From Xylaria sp. FL1777 (taxonomy: Eukaryota; Ascomycota; Sordariomycetes; Xylariales; Xylariaceae): a stretch of DNA of 64,000 nucleotides. Location of the stretch: positions 1-64,000 of the forward strand of contig MU400625.1 in the NCBI GenBank assembly GCA_022578965.1, given 5' to 3'. Below, piece after piece: positions 35,776 to 49,142 of the stretch. Each line of letters begins with the position of its first letter. Within the stretch, counting starts at the first letter, position 1. A model generated the notes under the pieces. That model ran no database searches, had not been told where the DNA came from, and was given only the letters and a program-made list of their open reading frames with translations. Position numbers and translations under genes: made by a program.

Positions 35776-38052
35776 TCAGCTATTGAGAAATGTTCGTCGG
35801 CGTACTTCGGCTTCCTTGATGATTTCAGCAGCTAAGCTGAGGCTCGGTGCCAAGACTGCCATCCTTTCGATGTCCATGATCACGTCGTTGATAATCTGAT
35901 CTAGGGCGTCTCTATGCGGTACCAACGTTAAGAGAATATTAGATAACGACGGCGACATGGTTGCTCCCATTACCAATAGTGTCTGGGACACTATTGAAAG
36001 CGCGCCTTGCCAGAGGTAAGGCATGTGTCCGGCATGACTACAGGCAAACAGTTAGATTGGGGGAAAAATGAAAACCCGGGAAATAGGGGGGGTGAACGCA
36101 AGGGGTACATTATACACCACAACTGTAGGATAAGACTACTTACTGTGCAGATATGTGCTCCAACTGCCGGATTGAGGCTTCAAGGCATTTATGACAACTT
36201 TCCCGTACCGAGGGGTCTAGGACGGCTTGTTCATTGTCCAAAACTGCTAATATGTACGGGCGGTAAATGATAGTGCGGCAAGCAAAGAATCGTAACCGTA
36301 ACACAGTTTGAACTGGATCGGGCAGAGTCGTCCGGGTGAATGGGAATTGTAAGGGGAGTGGAAGACTCTCGTACCATTGAGTCAGTTGGAAGTCGAGTTC
36401 TGCGACAACGGGTTCGAGACTTGTTGTAGAAGCCATAGAATCTTTTGAATAAATAAGTTGGCTAACTCGGTTGAGGAGTCTCCTCAGAGCTATCTCGGCA
36501 AGGAAATACCACAAGTCGTCTCGACCAACGGCCTCCGATTCTTCTCCCTGGAAGCCTCCTGGCAGGCCAACGTTCTCTTCGAATTGAACGACGCCCGAGT
36601 GCGGAAGATCCAATTCAGCTAATAGATCACTCTCAAAGAGCAGGGCATTCCAGTAGATTCTCTCCAGTAACTCTCGCTGGTCGTCCGGCACGCGTGTTGG
36701 CGCCATTAATAATAACTGCAGTTTGCTGCTCGTTGTGCATAGCAGGTTCCAGGCTTCCAGGGGTCGTACTAGGTAGAATAAATAGGCTGCAGCCAAAAGA
36801 TGGCATTGCGCAGCCAAGACGCTGTTGGCGGTCATCATGCCGGGTAGAAGTGACCACGCAGCTGTGAAATATTGTAGACCGGGGGGATCTTCTTGTGGTA
36901 CAACCCTAGAAATACTGCCACGCAGGCTGGCCTGTCCGAGGGCTAAAACCAGCAAAACGATGCAGCTTTCCGGGCCTTCGCGAAAACCGGTGGACAGGGC
37001 GGTACGATAATGACTTCTCCACGTGTATGGGTTGACGCAGGCGTACCAGACATTAACTCTTTCGAAGTATGCCTCAATATAGGCATTTGTGTTAGATAGG
37101 TCGACACAAGGTGTCTTCGCGAGAGAGTGAAGAGGCTCTCTAGCTAATTCTAGCTGTAGGATGATCTGAGGGTCGTAAGGGCGCTGAACTAGATCTCGTA
37201 TTAAGGGCCACTGTAACAAATGTAGGGCGGCACTTGTGTGCACCTTGGGCATCGTGGAGATGTTCGTTCCGGGAGTGTGGCTCGTCCAAGTTCCTAAACC
37301 TCCGCTCGGAATAATAGACACAAAGTTTCCCGTCGAGTTCGGTAGGATAACATTGTCGCCGCTGAGAGCTGTACCATTACTCATGGGTGGCGAGTCATGA
37401 GAGATTTGCATCGCGTTTGGGTGGCTGTTCACTAAGCTGATCTGAAGAAGGCTCTCTATCCGGTTCAGTCTTTCTAAAATTAGCTTATCCCCGGCGTCAA
37501 GCTTGATGCCGGGCTCGCGATAGATACACTCCGCACCGAGCTCAGTACAGAGCTTGCATTTTGGTTTTGTCCCGTCGCACCGCGACTTTCTGGAGCGACA
37601 GACTTCACACTACAGAGAAATCAGTTTCAGGCGTCAACAAAAAAACCAAGGCGCCGCTGCGAGAAGCCTACCGCGATCGTTGCCCTTCTACGAGGATAGT
37701 CGACAGTTGCGTCCGTGTTCCGTCGTTTTAGTGGGTTTATTGATCCCTCGTCGCTTGGCGTTTTCTGCATTCCATTGGTTCCGAGGGCACCAGAGCCAGG
37801 CTGCTCACTCGCTTGTGATAGATTTCGTGCTTTCTGCGCTGAACCCAAAATCCCTTCCCGAGTGAAGCTTGGATTACGCTGAGGCTTGATGCCTGTTGGT
37901 GACTTGACCACCGAGGAGCCGTTGACGGCGTTCAACTGGGGCGATGCTACGTCGATTGAGAATGTGTCCCTTGTAGGCAGAGGGAAAGGCCGTCCCGAAG
38001 AGCTTGCGGCCCCAGCAGACAAAGGCGAATCGCCTGTCGAAGATGGCGGCAT
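35776..38052 (-). CDS. Zn2Cys6 (fungal binuclear cluster) transcription factor
   Basis: Nuclear DNA-binding regulator. Three exons, 38052-37672, 37609-36144 and 36037-35776, join in frame to 702 aa. Introns are GTAGGC...TGTAG (62 nt) and GTAAGT...TGTAG (106 nt). After a Ser/Pro-rich N-terminus with a basic YPRRRATIA stretch, the zinc cluster spans residues 128-155 with all six cysteines, C-x2-C-x6-C-x6-C-x2-C-x6-C, and its start coincides with the first exon junction. A short coiled-coil linker (LILERLNRIESLLQ) follows, then a fungal-specific transcription factor middle-homology region with helical blocks such as DLLAELDLPHSG. The third exon completes the domain (HMPYLWQGALSIVSQ). The ATG at 38052 is the first in frame. 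Target genes are unknown. The promoter holds an ACG/ACA simple repeat. Confidence 0.9.
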
Positions 38053-38116
38053 CTTCTAGTGTTGAACGCCCTACAAAGGCGACGACACGGCGAGCCTCCC
38101 TACCCTACTCCGCGAA

Positions 38117-38161
38117 TCCGACGACGACGACGACAACGACAACGACAACGACGACGACCAG
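38117..38161 (+). repeat. ACG/ACAACG simple repeat upstream of the transcription factor
   Basis: A run of ACG and ACAACG units (CGACGACGACGACAACGACA and so on) about 65 bp upstream of the start codon of the minus-strand gene, so in its leader or promoter. Likely length-variable between strains. Confidence 0.75.
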
Positions 38162-38887
38162 TTCGTTTAGTTATTTTTCCCTATGACGATATGACGATAT
38201 AACGAGCCGAGATCCAAGTTGTGTAACCAAGGGCGGATGGCCAGCACTTTCAAAGAAACGGACTCGCATTTAACCTTAGAGCCGAGCATTCGCAAGCGAG
38301 GTCGAGGAGTGTGACGAAGGGGAGAATTGAGAAAGGGTCTCAACCCGCCTGCAAGGCACAGTATAGAGCTTATTATGTCCTGAAATGGGAGTTTCGGGGG
38401 ACTGGGGTGTCACTTTGGTGTACCTCTTTGGTGTGCCTACTTAGACTCACGCAGCATCCCAGCCGTCCAGCATCAACGCAGAGAGAGCACTCGGGCGTCT
38501 TAGTGGTGTGAGCAGAGTGTGAGCAGAGGGTGAGCAAAGAGTGTGTGTCTGGTCCAACCGTCCTGCTCTGATGGGATTCCCCCTCCGGGAAGCACCCCTA
38601 CCCTGCCCTACACTAAACCAGATACTGCAAGTTAACAACCGACAACACCATGACCGAAACCCGCCATAACTGCAGACGCGGGACAGACACCCAGCAACAG
38701 AGATGATCGCTGAACCCTGGCACCGACCCCAGTTCCGTCGGTTAGGCCTCTCCACAATGCCCATAAATCATTCCCCAGAAAATTGCTTCCTATCATGGCT
38801 TAGACCAACGGCCGTTAGCGCAAGCGTGGGAAGCGTGGGAAATAGTTGATGGATAGATCCTGCTCATCTCCCGGTATTGGTGCCATC

Positions 38888-38913
38888 TTTTTTTTTTTTT
38901 TTTTTTTTTTTTT
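38888..38913 (+). repeat. Poly-T tract, 26 nt
   Basis: Uninterrupted T run in intergenic DNA. On the minus strand it would be a poly-A run, as a retroposed sequence might leave, but no duplicated flank is evident. Confidence 0.9.
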
Positions 38914-41900
38914 CCCTTCCCCTCTGTGTCGGTGGCACAGTTCAGCTCTGCTCGTACATTATAATAAATTAGTCAATATGATAGTGTATACTACTTTCGA
39001 CAACTATACCTTATACCATACCACACCGTACCTAGTTCATAACTAAGCAATTGTTAATACACCAAGTTTCGTGAGACTATGGACTCACTAGGTTAAGCAC
39101 ATATACTACTGTACGTAAACTAATGCAGGACATATGCTGTGGAACCTATACCTTCATTTCGGAAACGGCTGGCTTCAGTTCACGTTCTCGATTGGTGATG
39201 GCTGCTCACCATGATACAGTACTACATACATGTACGAACGCGCATGTATCAGGCGCTTCGGTGTTCCCATCTTATCTTCACCTTATTTGAGGCTACATGT
39301 ACTTATTAGAAGCGCTTGCTGTGAGAGCAGAAGCCGTAAATCATGCACTAGCCCCCACACGTTCGTCTGAGACTCTTTGTCTTCGGGGACGAGCCTCAAA
39401 GCGATCTGCTACCTTCAACCTATATCCTATATTTGACGCGTCGCCCCAATATCATCGTGAAATATCATCGCGAACTGCGTACCCACGCGACCTCCTGCCT
39501 GAGAATAGAGGGGCAAGCTATAACAACGCTAGCACTATAGCCGAAGAACGTCAGAAGGACGGCTTGCTTTTTGTATGAGCCTCTGAGCACATCCCCGCAC
39601 TATGCATGTATTCCCAGGGAGGTTCTAGTGTAGGCACCGAGGCCTTGCAAAGTACCAACCCTTATAGGCAAGTATCGCGGTGAACGACATGCAAACTACT
39701 ATTATGGCGTAGTCTTGGCTTTCTGCCTTCCGCTTGTTGCCACGGGCTCCTTTTGTAAGCCGTCTGAAGGAGTTACGTGTAGGGGTCACATAGCAAGAAA
39801 GAAAAAGTGTCAGACATCTAGAATTCGGACAGAAGGAAGCCAGAGGCATCGCATGAACGACACGGTTCAAACCATTGCACCCCAGATGGAAAAGTGCATT
39901 GTTCTCGAAAGCGCCATCCAAGGACGCCGAAAGGCTCTCGCCCGCTGCTAAGGCGTCGTCTCCCTTCGTAATTTAAACACTGCTATGACCCTTGGATTCT
40001 AGTATACCAGTTTGCAAGAACCCTTGCCGCCCCATGAGTTGTATTAGTGTAGATAACGCGTAAGGAGGTCCGAGCATGCTTATCATCACACTCAATAGTG
40101 CCGTACTTTGCACTATTCCGCAGGTCAGAGCGAGCTTCCAAGGCTGAGTTCTTGTTCATCGTTAATACCAACAACACCACCAGCTAGCTATCAGCAATAC
40201 AGTAAACGGTCGAGCGAAATTTCGGTTAGAGACTAGAGTCCTACGAGTAAGTGGGTCGAACGAGTCCTTGAATTTGCAGAGGTCCCGACAGGAATCAGTC
40301 CGATGGCGCTTTTCGACGCTTTTCATTTGCTCGTTGCTGTGACCGTTTTCTATGCGTATATGGCAGCCAGATCTTTGACATTGCTGTGCGCCGCGCCATG
40401 TCGAGGTAGAGAGTGTCATCCAGAGGCGGGGACGTCACAACGTGGCTTGATCTCCATCAACGCACATAGTTAGTTTTGCAAGTATCCCTAGACTAAGTAC
40501 ACATGAGCAGTGGAGAGAGGAATAAGCTAACTCCGCTGCCTCGGTTTCTGATCCCACAAATGTCAATTCGATGAGCTAGGGCCAAAACATGAGACGAAAA
40601 TCGATTCCCGCGGCTGGGCCGGACTTTGCTGGTGGAGTACCTGACCTCGTCCCCTCACGGATTGTGCCGTGCAGATACAAGCTGGGGTCAATTTACAAGT
40701 GACGGATTCTGTTACGGGCTACCGCGCATCTCCAGATCACGAGCTTTGCTTATCTTCGAGCCTGCTGCGGCTGCAATGTATAATTCTATGCTGTGCCTAT
40801 CACGAGCCGCCTGACCTTCCTTTCTCGACCTATTGAGCATCAGTCCTCTTTTCTTGTACATATAGTAGCAAGTATGACGATACATCGAAGGCGACCTAAT
40901 TAGCCGCGTCTGCTACACTCGGAATCCTGTTGAGCACTAGAGTGAATACTAAACTACCTAGCTGATTCCTACCCAGGTACCGAGGTGAGCTTGGCGTCAG
41001 TCGGACATATACGTTACACCTTTTTAGCATCTTGACAAATATCACTACGACTCAGCAGTACATATTGTCATTACATGGGAAGCATTGCGTACAGAGCTGA
41101 ATGCATACCACAGCCGAGCTGGGTGGGATACGGTTTGCGAACGCTAAGCCTTCTAACGATCTGGCTATATTCGCCTAGTGGAAAGAAGTACGGCTTAATT
41201 CAAGAAAGCAGGTTTGGAACCTCGAGTCCCCCCCTACTTCGTCGTCATGTTTACGAGGCGAAACCGTAGACAGGTAGCCAATACAGTATCTACTATATGA
41301 AAGACCTATATGGTAAATTTCTGACAGGTGGGTTGTCTCACGGGCCGAATACCAATAAAGAGTCACAACTTGGCAAACAGTTATGCTAGTAACCCTTACC
41401 CCGACCTCCAATCAGAACCCCAAATACGGAGTGCCATACGGTAATAAGAACGACGATACGTTAAGGGCTAGCAACTGCTATTAAGGTCAGGCTCTACGCC
41501 TTACTAAGGTGACGCGACAGGATACCCTCCCTTCCCATAAGGCTTGACAGCCGGATAGAACCGAGAATGATACAAGCCCCGGCTCCTCTTGGCCGATAGA
41601 TGGGAGCAAACTTGAGACTACTGTCTCATCTAAACTACTCTCTTTCTCTTCTCTTCAAGGCATGCGTACGTCACATATATGATATCAGCGGTTGATAAGC
41701 ATCGCTAGGTCTAAGACGGTCGAAAACCTGATGTGCTGCCACTGATTTCGAGGTGTATACGTAGGTGCCTGTGTCGACGGCGCAAGACTCATGTCAGTGC
41801 AGATATACCAGTGATGTCTGGGGAAAGGCCAGAACATACCATCTGACGGAACGCTAACGGTGACGAACCTTAACATAATTGATATAGCCTCCACTGTTGA

Positions 41901-43552
41901 GGTCGTCTGACAGCTGCGGCTTGCGACCGGTGATGCAACAGCTATACTATACTACAACAGACTTACTTCTACGTGTATTGTAGTCACCAACCATGCCGCT
42001 ACAGTTCGACTAATCCCTATTCTAATTACTTACAATCCTAACTCCCCTCCCCCCAAGGTACATCTGTGCCCCATCGCTAATTACCGTCTAATGCGGAATG
42101 TGAGGTTCCCCTGTTCAGGGTGCGTTCGATATACAAATCATACCCGTTATAGGGGAGCCAGATCATCTGCAAGGTTGCGGCGACTGCAGCCGGGAGTCAC
42201 GAGATCACAGTCCCAGCAACAGTTGTCACCATACGGGCCACTCCTCTGAATTTTCCTTGGCGGCTCCCTGGGTGCGTTCCGATAGAAGAAGAGAGCCTGG
42301 TAAGGCCGGGTTGAGCGAACACTGATTGGGGTATTCCGCAACGGTAACTGTTCCACAAGAGGGACTGTACAGGATTGTGACTATGCTATGCATTCCTGCG
42401 AGATACAGAGGCAGCTCTTGCAGAGACCGTGCGTCGGCATGAGCCTAGCGATTGCAACCTCAAACCTCAGTTCGTGCTCTTTTCGGCCATGTTGAGCGGC
42501 AAGTCTAATGACATCGGACGCTTCTGGTAAGTCAGTCTACCCGGCTTCCCGTGGCCTCGATTCACTCATTGCGTAAGCCGCAGGGTCTTTGGCTTAGTCT
42601 AGACGACAAAGGATAGCGTCACGTACGACATCGCCGGTTGTTGAGTGCCAAGATGTAACCGTGCTTCACTAAGCCATGGACGGATATCGAGAGAACCCCG
42701 TGCCATCCAAGACGTCACGTCTTCTTTTGCGTGTACGATAATATTGTTCATACCATGACAACATCTGATCCTTGCCCAAGCGCCTGGCACTTCCCCAACC
42801 ACGGAATTAAATATAGAACCCTCCCGAGCCGTCGAGGTTAGAGCCACACTTGAGTAACATTCGTTCATATATCACAGATAGAAACTCATTACGATCCGGG
42901 GGGGTCACCAATCTAGACCTCTGACTTGTCCTGGTTACGGCCCTGGTTTTGCAACACACCATGTAGCCACATCCCCGAGCTTGAGTCGATCGTAGGGTGG
43001 CAAATTAATATGTATCGAATGCAGTCATCTACGTCTTGTCTATTTCTAAGTCTAGCATTGGCCACTCGTCCACTCTCACCCCGCACAATCATCTTCGTAG
43101 TCAATATAAGACCGTCCCATATGACTCGAGAGATGGGCGAACCCCGCAAACAATTCTCGTCTGATCCAGGTGTAGGTTCAAGGATATGAGGCTCACAACG
43201 CCACCCGGACGGGGCCGCGGGAGGGGACTCTACCTGCACGTAGACATGTGAACAGCAGAAACGTTATAAGTCATATCTATGATTGGCTGTGATCTATCAA
43301 ACGCAGCAAAAGGGAAAAAACTTTGCACGGGCATGCGAACGAGGCAGCCTTCGCTTGTATGCCTATATGTAGAAAAAGGGAAACCAAAAAGGTCTCCGCC
43401 TCGCCTTGCCTTGCCTTGTCTCTGCATCACCATTTCTCCACGGCATCTTCCAGCCCTCTGATGTACGCATATATGTCTATGTACTATATACTATACCCGT
43501 ACAGAGGCCCATTGACGAGAAACAAACAATGCAATCCCCGACGTGTTGTTAA

Positions 43553-45313
43553 TTACACCCGGAGACGACCTGCCCCCCACTTCTTCTTCGCGTGGTAGTC
43601 CTCGTAGAAGATCACGGCGTTCACCTCGCCTGCCACGTCCGCTGTCGCCACGAAGTCCTTGAGCAAGCCCGTGCGGACGTCCCGTTCGATGATGGCTACG
43701 CGCCCATCTCCCTGCAGACCCACTGCGACGCGGTTACCGTCGCCGTTGACTGGCGAGCGGGCAAAAAACAAACGGGGTCAGTTAAGTCTAATTTTCGATG
43801 GGGGGCGAAATGTATATGAAAATTTCCCGGAATGAGAAGGGGTACTCTTTTATTTTATTTTATCTTTTTTTTTTCTTTTTTGGTAAATGGGACTAGCCCC
43901 TAAACGGAGATATCTTTTCCCAGTGTCGGAGATGGAAGAGGGAACGGGGAGAATATGGGAACTGTAGAGGTTTCATATTTATGTACTCACTCGAGAAGTG
44001 TCGTGGGCCTGCGCCCCCGGCGGCTACCTCCTGGATCTTCTTCAGAGACCCCGTCTTGTTGTCGATGGCGTAGACCATGAGCGGGTCTGAGGCGATGTCC
44101 GTGCTGTTGCTCGGGTCGAAGTTTGTAATATTCAGTGAATACTCCCACCGCGAGGAGACGATGAGGAATTTCCCGTCGGGCTTCGTATGGTGTTATATTA
44201 GCTATGGTCTTATCGATATTCATAGTTTGTAAGATAGTTTTCCCCCTCATATTTCCCATTTCAATCTTTTCTTTTTTCTTCTTCGTATTTATTCTCAAGA
44301 TGTGCATTGCTTCACTTACCGTTACAACGACCTCGCCAGCTGCTGCGGTGCTAACGAGCTCACGATCGTCGCCATGGGTTGGTATCGTGAACAGCTCGGA
44401 GAAACTGAGCGTCTTGTTCTTGTTGTACAAGACCTCGTATCCTACAATGGTATTGCCCAGCTCCGTCACGAGGTAGAAGTACGTCGTGTTGCGCGCCGTC
44501 TTGAAGGCGCCGTGTCTCGGGCCCGAACCCGGCGCGACCTCCAAGGGGGCGATCGGCGTCAACTCCAAACTACCTGCATCCGCCTGATACACCCGCACCA
44601 AGTCGGCACCCAGATCAGGCACCAGGATAAATCTCGCAGTGGGATCTAGAATGGCCTGGTGCGGGTGAGGGACATCCTGCCTTTCAGGGTTGGGTCCTGG
44701 CTGGGTAAGCGTGTAGGTTTCGTTCTGGACCAGGTCGACACCGCCTTCTGGGGTCATGCTTATGACATTGAGACCGGAGCCGGCACTAGAATCACAATTC
44801 CGTGATTAGCGTACAGATGGCCCCATGTTGAATCTCTCCCCCAAGAGACAACGTGATAGTCGACCCGGATATACACTTAAATCTACCGGGATCATGTGTT
44901 CGTCCCCAGTAGATGATAGTTCGTTGCACTTACTAAGAGGCGATGGCAAGTCCGTGCCCTCCTACGCCAAACTCAGCTATGTTGACTGGACCGGCGATCA
45001 AATCGGCCGTCGCCAGCGGGAGCAGGGACCCGTTGGCGTGCGTGTAGAAGGACGTGATGGCGCCGCTGGGCTGACCCCAAGCCTCGTCCAGGCAGTAGAC
45101 GAATGACTTGGAGTAGTCCAGGGTTAGCCACGAAGGATTGGCTCCGCATGCCGTCGTGCTAGCGACGGTGTTGAGCTTGGTTGCGGCACCCTCGACCAGG
45201 TCCAGCGTCGTGACAGTGCCGGCATAAGAAGTCACGTACAGGAGGGTGGCGGACGTCGATCCAGCCAGCAGCCCTGCTGCTGCGGGGAACAGCACACTTA
45301 CACTTGTCCACAT
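43553..45313 (-). CDS. Secreted lactonase-fold (6-phosphogluconolactonase-like) beta-propeller protein
   Basis: Four exons, 45313-44934, 44785-44320, 44180-43991 and 43749-43553, join in frame to 410 aa. Introns are 148, 139 and 241 nt, all GT-AG; acceptors are TCTAG, CGAAG and GCCAG. I chose the ATG at 45313 because it begins a good signal peptide (MWTSVSVLFPAAAGLLAGST, cleavage near STSA) followed directly by the first propeller strand TLLYVTSYAGTV. The open frame continues 60 codons upstream but as low-complexity sequence. Family blocks: NPSWLTLD, GVGGHGLAIAS, PHPHQAILDPTARFILVPD, LGADLVRVY, GSGPRHGAF, PDGKFLIVSSRW, GAGPRHFS and NGDGNRVAVGLQ. These are the repeated motifs of the seven-bladed lactonase family (muconate-lactonising/phosphogluconolactonase-like). 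Being secreted, it is unlikely to serve the pentose phosphate pathway; the substrate is unknown. Confidence 0.88.
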
Positions 45314-48300
45314 GCTGACAGCTAAACAAAGACCCGGGACGCTAGCAACGACGAAGTGCCACTGGGCAGGCTGGAAGATGGGAAGGAGGAGAGGGAGTAG
45401 GAGGAGGAAGAGGGCAAGACACGTCGTCCCCAGAGCTACGACTCTTAAGCCAGCGCTGCCGCTCCTCACCTCGCACTCAGGGTCCGTCTTCATCTGGAAA
45501 AACAGCCCTCTCCTTCCGTCATGGCACAGATCGTCGACCGTGCTCCTCCGAGAGGTAGGTATTGGCCTACCCGTGGATTCCGTGCATGCTTAGGAGCAAG
45601 ATTCGTGCGGGTGGACCGCCGCTCGCCTCTTCTAACACAGATTCGAATTTATCCGGAACCCCCCTGGGCTGTCTTGTCCACGGCCCACCCCGCTGGTCAA
45701 TTCCCGCTAATCGCAGACTTCTGCTGCGGAGAAACACGCATCTTCTAAAATGACGAAGGAAAAATCTCACCGCGCTCAGACATTTGGAGAGAAGACGGGC
45801 AGAGGAGAGCAACACTAGGTAGTATACATCGGTGAGTTTACGTTCGGGTCGCACGAAGTGTGCTCAGTAAGTATGGACCTCCTGTCCTGGTTCGGAAACC
45901 TGCTTAGAGTCGCGCTGGGTATTGCCATTCTTCTTTCTTTCGTCCTCCTCTACTTTTTTTTTTTGTAATTCCTTTCCCATGCTCGCACCACAACTAGGAA
46001 ATCAAGGTCGCAGTGCGGAGTAAACTGTGGAGTAGACACGGCACGGATATTAAGGAAGCTCGACTTTGCGCGAAAATGTATGGCTAGTCATGGACAAGGG
46101 GTGCTGGCCAAGCAATCAAGGTGAGGGAGCATATTGCTTGGCAAAACCCGGGCGTCAAGCCCGGGAGAGGGAGAGAATAGACAACCGTTACTGCCGATCA
46201 GGCACGAGATCGGAGCGCTCAATGAGGCCAGCCCAACATCTCGAAAGAGAAGGGTTCGGCCTGACCTATGCTCTTTCTGGGGTACCAGAATTTCGGCGAG
46301 TCCGGTTGTTTCGCTGGCCACGTGAAGTACTCGGTTACCATTTGGAGAACTTGCAGATCCATTTTGGGGGACGCTTGCTTGCTTGCTGTGAGATCGCCGA
46401 GTACAGATCCATCTGATAACAATCCGAGAAGCTGTATTCGCTGAAGCTGTCCTTAATGCTGCCAAGTTGTCACACAAAGCTTGGAGTACGTGATGGAGCG
46501 AGTCACTGATGGATCAGCCGTGTAAGATATATCGATACGTTAGCTGCCTCGATGAGGCGCGAAGTAAGCATCTTGTCGAACGACTCATGCCCGACTTGGC
46601 CCGAGATCACATCCAAATAGACCAGCCGCATGGTAGCTGCAGCTCAGGGAGAGATCGAGATTATACGTTGTTGAGAAACTTGGAAATCTGAGATGCAAGG
46701 TTTCGTATGCAATGAAAAGGACTACGCCTCGCTCACCCTTGTTCACATCCCCAAGTCGAGCAAATGTGGACGTCGACATGCACGGATGATCGTAGGCATC
46801 ATATATCACCATCCTAGAGCGATATTAATCCCAAGTTGTCAGAAACTTGCCCTTTTGGAATCGAGTTGGTCGAGTTAACCTGAGTTATCAGAATAGTCAA
46901 TTCGATCCAATTCCCAGGAACCCAGTATAACCAAGAAAGCTGTCATGATGACCTCACTGCGGCATACCTACCTCATGCACTCTGCGAGTTCCATGGAGAC
47001 AGGCCTGCAGGAGATAGCCCATAAACTCGACCCGTCCAACGTCCGTGCTTCGACTGAATCCATTTTCAGCCAGCTTAAAAGAGGCTGTAGATATGCCTGC
47101 TCATGACCAACATCTGTGATCCCCAAAACGAACCGACCAACTCATCCCACGGTCCGGTTCCTTGCTCCACGTTAGTTATTTTAGTTCAATTCTATTTTAT
47201 CTTATTTTATTTTCGTTTCATTTTATTGCTTCCCACGCAGAATCTCAAATTTACCACCCCCCTTCTACCATAGGGTAGGTAACCTATTGCGTAGTTATGC
47301 GTGCTCACCACCACCCCATCGTACCCGCAGGAAACAAATGACAGCTCAGCTCGTACTAAGCAAGGTTCATAACCATACTTACACCGAATGTGAGGAACTT
47401 CTGGTGGAACGGCCCCCAAGCCAACACGACTTAGCCAAGCCCTGTTATGGCCGTGCGCAAGAGCTCACATGTCTACGCCGTTCCTCAACGCACCGCAAGC
47501 GGACGTAAAGAGGGACAATATCGAGCCCAACGGATCGCGCACGAGACACAGGGAACTGCGGAATGTCGGTTGGTGTAACCCCATGTACCTTTTCTTTTTA
47601 TATAAACACACATGAGTAAGTACCTGCTTACGTATACATCACATAACACATATAGACATGGCCTTCCTTAGGTATATCATTTATGCCACCTATCTATTTT
47701 ATAGTTCGTATACACTGGCATATCACGTCCCACGACGTAGACATTTCCGTCTATCTGGCCGTCTCGCTGCCTAGTTGTCTGGCTGTCCGTACTACGTACG
47801 CAACGTACTGTACCCTGCTATGAATGTTACGCGTTAGGTCCAGAGAAGAAATGGCCGTCCCGGTGGTAACGTAACGTAACGTAACGCCCAAAAAAAAAAA
47901 AAAAAAAAAAACGCTCGGGCATCAGACACGCACTGCAGCAAACCAACATATTTTCTTTCTTACGCTTTTCAGAATCCGGCCTGGCCAGGTTCGTGGAAGT
48001 CTGATTCCTAGCGGATCGAGAGCTCGAGCTCGCCATTTAGGCAAATACGTTGATGACACGCTGCCTCGTGTGTGCACGCGTGTATATATATAGATACTAG
48101 AATAGCCTTCAGTGCGATCGTTGTCGTGGGAGGATGTAGGGTGCCGGATATGGGACCTACATCATACGTGTCCAGACCCCGGCGCACGGGATCCGGAAAT
48201 GAGAAAACTGTGAATATCATGCGAACTTGATGCGAGGATGCGCTTACGTGCTTGGGAGAACCGCGTCCATGTTGGCTTGTTGTGTCCGGGGCCTGATCGT

Positions 48301-49142
48301 TTTAGTGTGCGTATGTATAACTCACTGGTGACTGGCTGTTGTGTTAAATTTACGTAGCGGAGTGGGAAGTATGGATGAGTCGGGCGTTCCAACTGTATCC
48401 ATTCCAATTCTCTCTTCATTTTAATCTGTAGGAAATGGTTACGGTAGGTACATTTAAGGGGACTTCATGAAGTAGAATATTAATACTATTGTTGAAGCTG
48501 GATGGATTGATAAAACGTGAGAATGTGTAGTCGTTTTATAATGATTTCAATGACGACAATGAAATATAAAACTTGACAGTACCTTGAATATTGTGTGACT
48601 TTGAGAGTACTTTCTATACCTATTATAAAAGGTTTGGTATTCACAAAAGGATAAGATAGGGTTTGCTGGCTGTCATGTTGACTGATGATGTTGATATTTA
48701 TAAAAGAACTTCAACAGCAAGTGATCTATTGCAATAGCAACAAGTAGAGTGGCACGTTGAACAGTATTCGCTTTGGAAATGAGAGCAAAGCATCCTTATT
48801 TCTACTTAGCTTTTCACTTCACTTTGCCAGGAGTATTACGTCTAGCATGGCGATATCGATGACGATCTACATAGCATCTAAGTAGAAATATGCGACGCTA
48901 CACTTATAACGAGGAGAAGCGTACGAATCGTTCACAGCTCTCATCTTTATAGAGCAAAACCACCAGGAAGTAAAGCTTCATATGACGTGTTCGAATGGTA
49001 CAATTCATGTTCCTTGACCATGTGCTCTAGCCGTATGGTGCTGGCCGCAGCACGCTAACCAGCAAAGCATCTTAAAAGGTATGCATACATATATACATTA
49101 GCTGAGCTCTTTTTAACCCTTTCTGCAGCCCTCGCGGGCTTT
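45314..49142. other. Spacer without recognised genes
   Basis: About 3.8 kb. The immediate 500 bp beyond 45314 are presumably the promoter of the lactonase gene. Simple tracts: four GTAAC units (47866-47885) followed at once by a 22-nt A run (47890-47911). Short frames at 46066-46477 and 45521-45854 overlap on both strands and lack motifs. Confidence 0.4.
47866..47911 (+). repeat. GTAAC tetramer array plus poly-A tract
   Basis: Four perfect 5-bp GTAAC units, then GCCC and 22 A residues. No coding or RNA feature is attached. Confidence 0.85.

Larger units (their letters stand above)
38053..43552. other. Long spacer without recognised genes
   Basis: About 5.5 kb. It includes a 26-nt T run (38888-38913). 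Short frames such as 39297-39578 and 42913-43239 lack motifs, splice structure or codon bias. I see no RNA gene. Confidence 0.4.

Noticed and set aside
45311..45493. Lactonase start at the upstream in-frame ATG 45493
   Set aside because: It would place about 60 residues, including a Leu/Pro-rich run, before a clear signal peptide that starts at 45313.
47866..47885. GTAAC units as a telomere-like repeat
   Set aside because: Only four 5-bp units, unlike the TTAGGG repeat of filamentous fungi, and internal to the sequence.
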